A DNA stretch of 64,000 bases. Source: Angiostrongylus vasorum (Eukaryota > Nematoda > Chromadorea > Rhabditida > Metastrongylidae). The notes under the pieces are model-generated. The model had not been told where the DNA came from. It saw nothing but the letters and a program-made list of their open reading frames with translations, and searched no databases. The DNA lies in contig JADANN010000128.1 in assembly GCA_018806985.1 (NCBI GenBank), forward strand, positions 248,001 through 312,000, written 5' to 3'. Positions 44,505-54,879 of this stretch are shown piece by piece. Numbering within the stretch: position 1 is the first letter of the stretch; each line of letters begins with the position of its first letter. The position numbers were made by a program, and so were the translations under genes.

Positions 44505-44700
44505 TCCCAATGACTGGTTATTGATGATGGCATTGATCGATAGAACTAGCTGAGATATAGGCGAAACGAAGGACCTGCATGGAGTGGTGGTGAACACGTT
44601 AACCCCTGAAAGGGTAATTGCGCGCTCGTTCCTCACCCCAGACATCTGCGGTCCAGAGTTTTGCAAATATCTCAGCACCAAGCTTTCTAAAATTATGAGT
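44505..44700 (+). repeat. SINE family 3
   Basis: GGCGAAACGAAGGACCTGCA, GGTGGTGAACACGTTAACCC and GCGCTCGTTCCTCACC. It adjoins the 5' end of an RTE fragment. Confidence 0.55.
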
Positions 44701-44709
44701 TCTATGACT

Positions 44710-45750
44710 CCGGTTAGTAACAAAGTTTCTGTTTTTTTGAATACAGGGATATCTTGAGTTAAAGAATAGTAAAGGTACGTTTAATGGCAAGAGAAAAAAG
44801 AGTATTTGGTGCTATAACACAGATTATCTTCAGATTTATTGTTGGCCTGTCTTTGGAGCAAAGAATATTAGCTTGAAAATAGTGGAATTTTTTGGAATAC
44901 ATATTGGACATGTTTAAAGTTGACAACTGGTTTCGTCATTCACGGCGAGCAGCGCATTAATTAGAGGCGGTGTGTAATTCATGCATAATCACTGCTTCTA
45001 CTCATCATCGGGCCAAGCAAGACTTTTATCCTTCCAAGGTCAGTAGACCGATTTTGAACTAGTCTGGGAAAAGCCGCCCTTAGCCTACGAAAGTTGGCGA
45101 CAGTATGTGGTGAAAAGCCGGCAACGCTCTAACTTCATTTTTTTCGAAGAAGAATCCACGGATAATAAACTCGACTAAAATCTAGCGACATTCGTTTAAG
45201 ATAAGTTTAGATTAAGTTTAAAAAGATAAAGTGCTCTATTGGTAGAGAAGCTTATCCGCAAAGCCGAAAACTTTCATTTATGATGCGAGGAAGTGAACTG
45301 AATGAAGAATGTGCAGGATGTGCACAGTACACTAAGTCCGGAGGTTCAAAAAATAAAAAAATAAAAAATATTAGGTGTTGCTCAGATAGAAATATGAACA
45401 AAGACTTAAAGAATAAAATCGATAAAGATTAGTGCTGAAATATTACGACCCATGTAGACAATCAGTGTTCATGTGCAATCACCGATTTCCACAACCTTTG
45501 GGCCTTATGCCAAACCATACAATCACTGTGACCACTGTCTTTTCTCACTCGTTAGAAATCCGCAAAGGACTGCTGTTCTCTTCATTACTGCAAAAAGGAA
45601 GATTGATTGGAAATTGCCTTAAAAGTGCATACATCACCTTTCAAAAGACGCTTCACTAGAGTGACATTCTTAAAATGTGGGTCTCTTTTCATTAGCAAAC
45701 ATTAACTTGAAGTTAAAGCGATTTTGGTAGAGCTGCGTTATTCTCGACGT
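44710..45750. other. unassigned sequence
   Basis: Nothing recognised apart from an AAAAAATAAAAAAATAAAAA-like low-complexity run near 45345. Confidence 0.5.
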
Positions 45751-45754
45751 TGTC

Positions 45755-46035
45755 AAACCTTAAAAAACGATAAAAGGACAAATCTGTTGGCGTTGATTAA
45801 TCCCTGAAGAATGCACTATGCATTCGACTTTATTAAGCATCGTTAGAGGTGACTGAATTCACATTTGGGCTACTCCAGAATAAATGCCGATGTATAGAGC
45901 CAGTGCTGCTTTCCTCCTGGACAGGTGTAGTGCCAATTTGCCGACCCCGGAGGGATGGAAGGCATAGTGAGCCTGGGGGAGCAAGGATTAATCCAATGTA
46001 CATTGCAGCACGCTTCTGACCACTGTGCTACGCGC
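45755..46035 (-). mobile_element. tRNA-headed SINE (family 1), diverged
   Basis: Same body as 3623-3906, with CCGACCCCGGAGGGATGGAA, GATAAAAGGA tail and a GTAGCACAGTGGTCAGA-like head on the minus strand near 46030. It adjoins the 5' region of an RTE family B copy. Confidence 0.72.
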
Positions 46036-46039
46036 TCTT

Positions 46040-46530
46040 CTTCCATTTTTTTTATTTGTAATTCCTTCATTCTTAAGTTCTTTTTTGACTTCGGCTTTAA
46101 TATCGTCTCCGAATCAACTAGTTGGAAGACCGGTTATCGTTGCTAAAAATGTATTTCCTCCGATCCAGATCGTTGTGAAGACCTTGGTACGCTATTTCAA
46201 GGTTAGGTCAGGACTCCAGCGAAGATCAGATTGTTCAACCAGCAATGGGCCACCCTCAGTACCCCGTACACTGGGAGCTTCCGCCTGTGACGTTAGGCGG
46301 TGAGACGACCGGTGAGAGGTAACAAAATCTCGGGTTACGCAGGCCATCACTGGGACCGGTTGTGGCGAACACTCACAACATATCGTGGAGATGTTTCTTA
46401 CTCTGCACCTATATGCCAGAACACTCTATTCAGACGCCGATGTTCACTTGTTCAAGGCCACAGATTGCACTGAATTCCATGTGGTCGCTATAAATGAAAC
46501 AAAAGGCAGGTAGACATGCTCCATTCCTCA
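46040..46530 (+). mobile_element. RTE family B 5' end, copy H1
   Basis: The 5' leader (TATCGTCTCCGAATCAACTA), then AAATCTCGGGTTACGCAGGC and a decayed endonuclease start, ending near ATGAAACAAAAGGCAGG. It is truncated and followed 260 bases later by a second 5' end. Confidence 0.6.
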
Positions 46531-46789
46531 AGAGCAATTGAAGAGCTGTCATTTTTTTGACAGTGTTATTTCGAAAGTGTTTACCAAAGCCTATAATCGT
46601 TATCTAAACGGGAAAACTATGACAAATGCTAATGGATTTCCCTGCTCAACAGATTTCTCTTAATTTTTTGAAGAATTACACATATATCAACCAAATGAGG
46701 CATTTTCCTTGATGATCTCTCTGCAAAAATTACATGCAGTTATACTGAATGACAGGGAGGTCCACTCCTGTGTCTCTTTGAGCTGTCAT

Positions 46790-47825
46790 TAACTTTTCAT
46801 TCCTGCGTTCACAATTAAATTCGGCTTAGTATTGCGTCCGAATCCAATAGTAATAAAACCGTAGACTCCCTCAGATCCATATCAACGTGAAGACCTAAAA
46901 ATGCCCTTACAAGGTTTAGTCATCTCGGGTTACGCAAGACGTCATTGGAACCGGATCTGAAGATTCTTAATCTTCACGTGTAACATCGGAACACTTTCAT
47001 CAGAAGCTGGTCTTCACGCCCTTACTGAAACCCCAGATAGCATTAAATTTTATGCGATTGTCCTACAGGGAACAAAAAGCCAACCGACATACTTCAACTA
47101 AACAACAGGACCCTTGCCATCCGCGGAAAAAAGGTCCCGTCACGAAGCGTTGGTGGCGTAGCTTTCTATTCCACCACTCCATTGCCCATCTCGTCGACAC
47201 ATGGGATATCATCTCCCCTAGCATAGCTGTCCTCTTTCTTCGACTCACCCATCGTAAGAAGATCATAATCGTCAATTGCTACTCACCGACCAACGCCGCG
47301 GTGAGTAAGAATTAGACGCGCTCTACTATCAGTTGGAGGAAGTTATCCGCAAAGATAAAGCATATTATAAATTGGTTGTCGGAGACTACAGCGCCAGAAT
47401 AGGAGAGGGTAACGAGAGCGAAAACAAGATTGGAAATTTTGTATCAGTAGGAAGAAATGAGAATAAAACGTCTCGTAAGACTCCTGTCTGCAGCACGTTT
47501 CTTCCATGAAAACTCGTTTGCCCAGAAGAAAGAAAGCTGCCGCTGGACATGGGAGTCTCCCTAACGGCATGACTCATGTGGGGACCGAACACATTCTGAC
47601 AAACAGAAGATGGTGCCGACTTGACACATTGGCAGTTCCGTCATTCTGTACTGGTTCCGACCAGCGCCTTCTTGGCTCGAAGATTCGATTCAGAAATAAA
47701 CTGGAACAGAATTCCCAAACATCGATTAGTAAGAAAAAGTCGTGTGGCTACGAGAACTTCTCCACGGAATACTATCGAGACGTGATCGGCAGATTAATCA
47801 GGGTTCGACCAACAACTCACTGATC
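46790..47825 (+). mobile_element. RTE family B endonuclease region, copy H2
   Basis: The same leader, then endonuclease pieces: TDILQLNNRTLAIRGKKVPS-type at about 47090, IAVLFLRLTHRKKIIIVNCY near 47225, the YKLVVGDYSARIG nuclease motif near 47370, EHILTNRRWC near 47590 and GSDQRLLGSKIRF near 47665. Frames are broken repeatedly. It stops before any RT sequence. Confidence 0.75.
47506..47823 (+). pseudogene. RTE family B endonuclease C-terminal fragment
   Basis: An open frame of 105 codons with GTEHILTNRRWCRLDTLAVP and SFCTGSDQRLLGSKIRF. In intact relatives the final box reads SDHRLL; the catalytic His is Gln here. Confidence 0.7.
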
Positions 47826-47869
47826 AACACAAGAAGGAGAAAAACTATAATTTTAGAGTCCAGTATAGA

Positions 47870-48080
47870 ATAAACCAGATGCTTGTCTAAAGCAGATGAA
47901 CAAATTATCATCAACGGATGGTATTTATCAACAATAACTGCTCTGTATAGAAAAGCACTGTTGGTGAGGTCGCCTCATTCAAGCGGTGCTCCACTGAAGA
48001 GGATTCGACTCGTACGACGACGAGAACACCCCCATCGAGAAGGCGAACGACTGTGGACCATCGACACAGATTACCGGCTT
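47870..48080 (+). repeat. third repeat type, copy upstream of an RTE
   Basis: GAGGTCGCCTCATTCAAGCG, GTGCTCCACTGAAGAGGATT and CTGTGGACCATCGACACAG; then TTTGATGAAGAAG. It abuts the 5' region of the RTE at 48.08 kb. Confidence 0.4.
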
Positions 48081-48814
48081 TGATGAAGAAGAACGGATCT
48101 GCTCATATGAGGGATCTCGAGCAGGTTAGTCGCGAGGCTACGCGGCGCGTCCCCAGATTGTGGATAGGGAGATAATCGCGGACCAAAAGCGACCTGCGCA
48201 TCCCTGAGACGCAGGTGGATTCAAGCGATGGACTCTCTGTTTCTGCTGCACCGATTTGGCACATATTTTCTGCATTTACGAGGCGTATTCATGCACGAGT
48301 GTGTGGGTGCCTTTTAGTTTATGCGGATTGTATTCTACGAGTCAATTCGGCCAAGAGCCTGCAATCAAGTGATAGGGAAGTATATGGGAGGCGGATACGA
48401 GTCGCCTCCAACAAATAAGCTCCATGCCCACTCTGGGAGAGCCTGGCAAGCTACCCGTGAGTATTCGCAGCCCCCCACATTCAGAGCACAGCAAGCTGTA
48501 CGTGGGTATCAAAAATGCTAGACAGAGTAAAAAAAATGGGCTTCATTCCCCCTGACCCCGAAAGAGCTCCAATTTCGCAGCGTTGCGTAGGACGAGTGTG
48601 CAGAGGCTGCTAAAATCTCAGGGCCAGTGGAAGCTGCCTGGATTTCAAAGAACTAAAGTAACGATCTCTACCTACAATGCACGTACACTTGCATCCGAGT
48701 CCTCGATAGAAGACTTGCTAATGCAAACAAGAAGGATAAAGTACGACGTCATCGGCCTGGCCGAGAACGAGAAGACGCCAGCTGTCAGACTCCGGAGAAG
48801 AACTGTTCTTCGGA

Positions 48815-49144
48815 ATGTGCGACAGTAGAGGAGTCGGCGGCGCCGGCGTTCTCGTCAACACGAGTTTGTCCATGAACATCGATTCATTCGAACAACTTAC
48901 AACCCGAGTCGGACGTTTACGATTAAAAAGATGTGGATCAATTCCGGCTTTGACAATCTTCGTCGTTTACGCGCCGACATCAAACTCTGACGAAGAAGAA
49001 GTCGAAGCATTCTATATGGACTTGGAGAAGTTCTTCAGAGAAGACCATACATTCTTCATGGTCATCATTGGAGATTTCAACGCCAAGATTGGACTAAGAA
49101 GAACGTCTGAAGAACGTCACATTGGAACCCACGGATTAGAATGA
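48815..49144 (+). pseudogene. RTE family A endonuclease core
   Basis: An open frame with [40 protein letters not shown] and [11 protein letters not shown]. It closes at TGA in GLE*NEQ; the reading frame is otherwise continuous into GERLSEFI. Confidence 0.82.
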
Positions 49145-49177
49145 AACGAACAGGGTGAGCGGCTGTCTGAGTTTATC

Positions 49178-49408
49178 ATGGCGACCAAGACAATCCATGG
49201 TAACTCACAATTCCAGAAGCCCCACCCTCAGCGCTGTACGTGGGAGTCTCCCACTGGAGAGTACCATAACGAAATAGACCACATCACAGTAAACAGAAGG
49301 TTTTGCCTAACCGATATCGCTGTTGTCCCAACATTCTACACGGGATCAGACCACCATCTCCTTCGTGCAAGATTCTATTTCTCGCGCAAAGGAGGAAAAA
49401 GCCGCTAA
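49178..49408 (+). pseudogene. RTE family A endonuclease C-terminal part
   Basis: Contains [20 protein letters not shown] and FYTGSDHHLLRARFYFSRK, with the catalytic Asp and His of the endonuclease fold present. Confidence 0.8.
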
Positions 49409-49838
49409 ATTCAAAAACCGAAGTCCCAGAGCCACCGCAAACTGGGACTTATTCAATTCATTACTCGGCTGTTGGGAAGATGCCGTATAACATCGACGAA
49501 GAATACGATCGGCTCATTCAACATCTTCACGTTAGCGCTATGAAAGCTGAGAGTCCGCAAGTCACCAAGAGACGCTTTGCTTTCTAGAAACACTCGAGCT
49601 AATACGCCAGCGTGGAATCGCACGAGCTGCAGGCAACCGCAACTAACGTCCGAACTTGCAAAATAGTGCAGACAGGCGATAAAAGAAGATCTTAAGGAGA
49701 GAAGAGCAGCAGTAATGGTCGAAGCTCCAGAGGCTGGGAAAAAGCACTCGCAAAGCCCACCGAAGCTTCGCCAATTACAAGACCAAGATGATTGCACTCT
49801 GACGCCCAGACGGAACAGTTCCAGCGATCAGAAAGGCA

Positions 49839-50138
49839 ATGGAGAAAATTATTCACGAATACTACTCGGATCTCTTCGATAGCCACGTCCATCTTCTGTC
49901 ATATGAAATAAAGGAGGATGGATATGTTGTACCACCGGTTCTCCCTTCCGAAATCCGGCATGCCATTTCGTCGGTGAAGAATCGACCAGCACCAGGTCCG
50001 GACGTGATAAGACCAAAACACCTGAAGAACCTTCCGCCAGTCTCTGTTACCTTGGCTCTTCACACGTTACCTGTCCGAATGCAAGGTTCTTACGCACTGG
50101 AAGACCAGCAAGACTGTGTTATTGTTCAAGAAGGGTGA
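49839..50138 (+). pseudogene. RTE family A reverse transcriptase, N-terminal part
   Basis: MEKIIHEYYSDLFDSHVHL, AISSVKNRPAPGPDVIRPKH and LKNLPPV; a frameshift follows at the RLF(T)RYLSECK segment, then the TVLLFKKGD motif continues in another frame. Confidence 0.78.
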
Positions 50139-50509
50139 CGTACATGATATCGGCAACTGTCGTCCAATCTGCTTAGTGTCTGTCATCTACAAACTTTTCA
50201 CTCGAGTCATCCTAAACAGGATTGACACAACACTGGAAGAAGCACAGCCATGTGAGCAAGCAGGGTTTCGAAAAAGGATTTAGTACGATGGACCACATCC
50301 ACACGGTAACAAGGCTCATTGAAGTATCGCGAGAGTACAAAAGACCGCTCTGTCTCACCTTCATCAATTCACAAAGACCTTTGATTCATTCGAGATAAAA
50401 AGCAGTCTTGGAACCCCTGGATAGTCAAGGAGTGCCTACTCAGTAGATAAAGATTCTTCCTGAGCTGTACAAAAACTTCACAACCAAGATATCACCATTC
50501 TACATTGAT

Positions 50510-51070
50510 GTGAAAAGAGAGGTTAGGCAAGTCGAAACCGTTTCGCCAAAATTATTCACCGCCACCCTTCAGAACCTCATGCGAACACTGGAATGGGACA
50601 ACTTGGAAGTGAAAATCGATGGTCGGCAGTTACACTATCTTCGCTTTGCTTATGACATCGTCCTTATAACACCTAACACTAGCCAAGCGAAACGTATGCT
50701 TACTGTCTTTGATAGGGCCTGTTGAAAGAATGGCTTTTTCTACTAAATCTCACGAAAAACAATGTTCATGAAGAACCGATTGATTCTGTATGCCCCATTC
50801 ACTCTCAAGGGAACGACTCTCTCCGAATGCTCCATTTGTATCTATCTAGGTCGCGAAATCAACATGTTGAAAGACTTAGCACCAGAGTTGGGCAGAACTA
50901 AACGAGCGGCTTGGGGAGCTTTCAAGAGCATCGAGGATGTAGTGAGGAGAACAAAGAATACTCGACTCCGTGCCCATCTTTTCGACTCAACGGTACTTCC
51001 TGTATTAACGTATGCGTCAGAAATCTGGTCGCTGCGTAAACAGGATGAAAAAGTTACTCTGCGTTATTGA
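50510..51070 (+). pseudogene. RTE family A reverse transcriptase, catalytic and thumb part
   Basis: Motif B reads VRQVETVSPKLFTATLQNLM (QGD changed to QVE), motif C RFAYDIVL. After a frame break come FMKNRLILYAPFTLKG, CIYLGREINMLKDLAPELGR and RAHLFDSTVLPVLTYASEIW. Confidence 0.8.
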
Positions 51071-51479
51071 ACGCGCAGTCGAAAGGATGATGCTAGTATC
51101 CCATTCCCATCTCACACAAGTAAGGGAATGGATCCCAAGTTCCGACCTTCATCAAAAACCAGAGATACCGTTCTGCACGCCAAAGAGTCGAGGATAAGGT
51201 CGGCCTGATACGTAATTCCTATGAACGACAACCGGTGGACAAGAGCCGTTAGTGACTGGATTACTGGGGATGTCAAACGCGCTGCAGAAAAACCACCGAA
51301 CGGATTGTCAGAGTTCTTCACGAAAAGCCTAGAAAAAAAGATATGATGCTCAGCGAGTTCCTATAGCGAGCAGAACGCACTGGGATACTCTTGCACGCGA
51401 CAGGGGAGAAATGGAATATTTACTGGCGTCCGCCCGAGTCACTCGACGATCAACGGGACTACATGTTATACAGGTGGTC

Positions 51480-52190
51480 GACCTCGTATCAGCTTACAAT
51501 CCAAGAATGTATCTTCTCAGTTTCTAAAGAAGAAAATCTGATCACACCTCCATTGCCACTGAAAAAAGGCTCGAGGAGGCGAAAATGAAGGCTAATCCTA
51601 TTATTGCAACAAAGTTACAGCTTATTATGAATGCGAGCTGTTGATATTTGAAGAACGATTTACATCGGCATAGGCATAATATGTTCCTGGAAGCAGCCTA
51701 AAAGGGATCTACTCTGGAAAAAGTGTTGTCGGGATGTTTGCTTCTATACTGTTTTCCTTTCAGCTCTGATGAATGAAAACGTGAATTCTACAAACTCTCG
51801 CCATGATATAGAATTGTTAACGAGAAAGTTCCACACCAATCTTTTCAATTTCACAATCCCCGTCGTTTACATCGAAATTTCCCACGGAGAAAATCTGCGT
51901 GAGATCTTACCCACTGAAGTTCGATTCGATATAAATTATGAAGAATTGCTCAGCTCCAGAACACGATAGTATCACCACCGACTTTTCAGAAGAAGAAGAG
52001 TAACGTGGACAGCAACCGAGCATCTCAGAAAGCCCATCTAACGGAAGCCAATGTAATCTTTACTCCACGAAGATGCAAAAGTGTCCTGCGACAGCCACTG
52101 AAAAGATGGGTGCGTTTGTTCGGTAACAAAAATTCAAGAAACTGTACTCGCGGCTAGAGACATTTGACAAACATGGTATAACACTTGCAC
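51480..52190. other. unassigned sequence
   Basis: Short open frames only; 51769-51969 is open for 66 codons without a known motif. Confidence 0.45.
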
Positions 52191-52194
52191 GCGC

Positions 52195-52560
52195 GGCTTT
52201 GCTCGAATCAAACCACAAACTATGGGCAACAGTGTTTAAATTGATCAACTCACACAAGGTTATTACAAAACTTTTATTCGGCCAACGTTTTTTTAAGGAA
52301 AGTCGGCTTTTGAAATATTATGCTCCGTGCCAGCCGATAAGTAAACCGACTTCTGCAGCATGGATTGTCCGTAGAAACATAAGCGATTGCCAACGAACAG
52401 TCAATATCGACAAGAAGCGTCTCGTGTAAATTAGTGCTGCCGAGTGAGGCTAAATCATTCGAGCGGTACTCCACTAAAGACGATCCGATTTTGTGGTGCA
52501 ATGGCGAGTACACCACATCGAAAGAAGAAAAAAACTGTGGATAATCGATATTTCAGCAAC
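52195..52560 (+). repeat. third repeat type, first of two tandem copies
   Basis: TTATTCGGCCAACGTTTTTT, ATGGATTGTCCG, CTCGTGTAAATTAGTGCTGC and GAGCGGTACTCCACTAAAGA align with the copy at 52590-52955. Confidence 0.45.
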
Positions 52561-52589
52561 GATTTTCCTTAAGCTCAGGATGCGTGATC

Positions 52590-52955
52590 AGCATATATTT
52601 TTTTCATTGACGAGCACACACGAGGTTGCTAAAAAGTTTTATTCGGCCGTCGTTTCAACGTCATCGTCTTCATCAGATGCGATGATCTGAATCGATAGTG
52701 CGCAGCTTGTTATGTTCTATGTTAGCTGATAACGGTCGCGATTGCTGCAAGATGGATTGTCGGAAAAAAACAAGTTGTTATCACTGGACAGTCACTATTT
52801 TCAAAAAAGCAGCGTCTTGTATAAAAGAGCATCTCCGGTGAAATTGCCTCATTAGAGAGATTTTCCTCCAAGGAGGATCCGACTCTACGTGAAGAGGAAG
52901 CCGCCAAATCGAGAACGCGAACAACTGTCGACCATCGAATGGTGAAGTCGCGAAA
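52590..52955 (+). repeat. third repeat type, second tandem copy, with CTGATGA/GAAAC core on minus strand
   Basis: TTATTCGGCCGTCG, ATGGATTGTCGG, GTCTTGTATAAAAGAGC and CTCCAAGGAGGATCC. On the minus strand at 52652-52676 CTGATGA, a GACG/CGTT stem and GAAAC occur in hammerhead order, but neither stem III nor stem I could be drawn convincingly. Confidence 0.45.
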
Positions 52956-52959
52956 CAAA

Positions 52960-53395
52960 GAAACAAAGGGAAAACGCCTTCCAGTTTATTGTGATGCCTT
53001 CCTCATTTTTATTAGCCGTCAAGTTCCCTTCCTTATGACCGCACGTCCCGTCCACTATGTGATGTTCTTCGCACTCTTCTCAGTACTATTTACAATGCAA
53101 AAACTTATACATCATCATGATGTCTTTGAAAACACGAAAAACGAATTTCGCAACATTTTCATCTCACAATGCGAACCTTCTAATTTTGCCACGGTACGCA
53201 GACATGGGTAACAGATCTCGTTCCTAATGCTAATCCTTTACGTTATAAGAACAATATCATCAGCAAAGCGAAAGTAATGCATTTGCCAACCACTGATTTT
53301 CACTCCCATGTACTCTCATTACAAACTTCGCATAATGTTCTCGTGGAGGCGGTGAATAATTCTAACAAGATGGTATCGCCTTCCGCAACCTCTCT
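52960..53395. other. unassigned sequence with an RTE-like scrap
   Basis: ACGTTATAAGAACAATATCA followed by TCAGCAAAGCGAAAGTAATG, then CACTGATTTTCACTCCCATG and ATTCTAACAAGATGGTATCG (53240-53400) are the reverse complement of the RTE family A motif B-C region, heavily decayed. Confidence 0.5.
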
Positions 53396-53399
53396 TTGT

Positions 53400-53660
53400 C
53401 GTCAGTGTTAAATTCTATTTATACGTTCTTAGGAACTGCCCTTGTTGGGATGATGCGAGGTTGGTATAAGTCGTCGTTGATGTTGTTTTTGTTGTTGTTG
53501 CTGTTGTTGTTGGTTTTTTGTTGTTGTTGTTTGTTGCTTGTTGTTGTTTGTTCTTGTTTGCTGTTGTTTGTTGTTATTTGTTGCTATTTTGTTATTGCTG
53601 TTGTTGTTTTATGGCTGATATTTTGGCGATTTCGCCTTCCTCAAAGCTTGCTCGTATTTT
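53400..53660 (-). repeat. PLE pLTR type 2 with expanded GTT repeat
   Basis: The left arm of a palindromic PLE. A run of GTT/TTG-type triplets at 53484-53610 replaces the short version seen in the other copies. The hammerhead (53612-53650) has lost CUGA and GAAA. Confidence 0.65.
53484..53610 (+). repeat. imperfect GTT/TTG microsatellite
   Basis: About 125 bases of TTG and GTT triplets with interruptions (TGTTTG, TTCTTG). It arises inside the pLTR and produces a spurious Leu/Val-rich open frame. Confidence 0.85.
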
Positions 53661-53689
53661 TATGTAACAATAATCTTCCAATCCTCCCA

Positions 53690-54000
53690 ACTGCTTACCG
53701 CCTCGTCCTGGCTGGGTGTTCCTGGGTGTCGGACTACGGCTGAGAATGAGTACGGCGTTTCAATCAGGAAGCCTACCTCAGAGTAAACCAATACCAGGAT
53801 CCACCACCGTCCTGGTATCAAAGTCGCATGGTGGAAAATCTCCCTCTGATCCACCAAGGTTGCTACTGCCTGTGGTGGTGAGGACCTGGGGCAGACTTTG
53901 GGCAAGCTGATTTCAGGATTCCAGGGAACCGCAATGGCTTTAACCAGCAAATCTCCGAAAAAAAACGGAAATTATACTGGAGCTATCACAACCAGTAAAT
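53690..54000 (+). repeat. dispersed repeat Z, copy 1
   Basis: Matches 62350-62600 in reverse orientation, sharing CTGGTATCAAAGTCG, AATCTCCCTCTGATCCAC and GGGGCAGACTTTGG. The function is unknown; it may be the 5' part of a retroelement. It sits within the left arm of the palindromic PLE. Confidence 0.6.
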
Positions 54001-54129
54001 ATGGGCCATCATAGTATCCAGCTAATCATACTTTTACAACTCGGTGAAAAATCAATAGCTTTAAAGAGGATCTAGCATATAAATTTACGCCTTGTTGACG
54101 AAAAACCACTCATTGTGCTGTTTGGGATT

Positions 54130-54275
54130 GGAATTACCTGTGTTGTTCACATGTGATGATAGGCGAGACCGACCCAGGTCAAAAAACCAATTTGAAGTAA
54201 GGCGCCACGTCACGTGTGATAGTGAGACAGTCGTCTTCCCAGTTCCCCCTTTTGGATTTTTTAAAAAATTCAACA
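54130..54275 (-). mobile_element. PLE 3' coding end, left arm (P7)
   Basis: Minus strand gives TTVSLSHVTWRLTSNWFFDL, the end of the GIY-YIG protein. Mirrored by 54335-54490. Confidence 0.6.
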
Positions 54276-54334
54276 ATGCTTTGAGGAAGGCAAAATCGCC
54301 GAATCTAAGCAATATGGTGGTTATTTTGAAGTTA

Positions 54335-54490
54335 CTACCTGGATCTTAGCACAGGAACCAAAAACATCAACGCGCAAGACTCTTGAGGTGTTTTGGATAG
54401 AATTCGAAAATCTATTGATGAACAGCAAAGACGAATGCCTCACTATCACACGTGACATGGCGCCTTATTTCAAAATGGTTTTTTGAGCTA
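54335..54490 (+). mobile_element. PLE 3' coding end, right arm (P8)
   Basis: Plus strand gives EPKTSTRKTLEVFWIEFENL and ECLTITRDMAPYFKMVF, then the non-coding 3' part. A hammerhead-like scrap (GAGGAAGGC...GCCGAAT) lies between the two arms at about 54278-54310. Confidence 0.72.
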
Positions 54491-54870
54491 CGTGGGTCTC
54501 GCTCTTTATACCACGTGGACAACTCGTGGACAGTCCCACTCTTAGGAGCACGGTGAGTAGTTTCTGATCAATATGGCGTTTATTTATATGTTAGATCTTC
54601 ATTATTACATCAGTTTTTCCCACCAAATTATTAAGCTATTCTTGTATAAAGTACGTTCAGGCTCTGAGGAAGGCGAAATTGCCGAAACGCCAGGCACCGA
54701 CCAACAATAACAACGAAAACAACGACAGTGATAACAACAACAACAACGCCGCCTACATTAGCTCAACAGGATCAGTTCATAAGAACATATAAAAGAATAT
54801 ATCCATTATTTACGCCGAGGTTTAAAGAAGGTCGGTCTTTTGAGATATCATCGTGATTGTTTCTGAACAT
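54491..54870 (+). repeat. PLE pLTR type 2, right arm
   Basis: Continues P8. Contains a hammerhead at 54658-54695 with CTGAGGA and GAAACG intact, but GUC changed to GCC and stem I weakened. Ends with the GCCGAGGTTT... GGTCGGTC sequence. Confidence 0.7.
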
Positions 54871-54879
54871 TTTTGCCGA

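Larger units (their letters stand above)
48080..51475 (+). mobile_element. RTE-type LINE (family A), most complete copy
   Basis: A 5' region of about 500 bases (48080-48600, shared with 57.8-58.3 kb) is followed by the endonuclease (48658-49400), a linker, the RT (49839-51070) and a 3' tail ending GGGACTACATGTTATACAGG. Endonuclease motifs [34 protein letters not shown] and GSDHHLL are present. The RT catalytic box reads RFAYDIVL, with the first Asp of ADD changed to Tyr. At least six frame breaks and the shared TGA after the endonuclease show that it is inactive. Confidence 0.85.

Noticed and set aside
53396..53743. Leu/Val-rich open frame resembling a membrane protein
   Set aside because: It is produced by the GTT microsatellite inside a pLTR.
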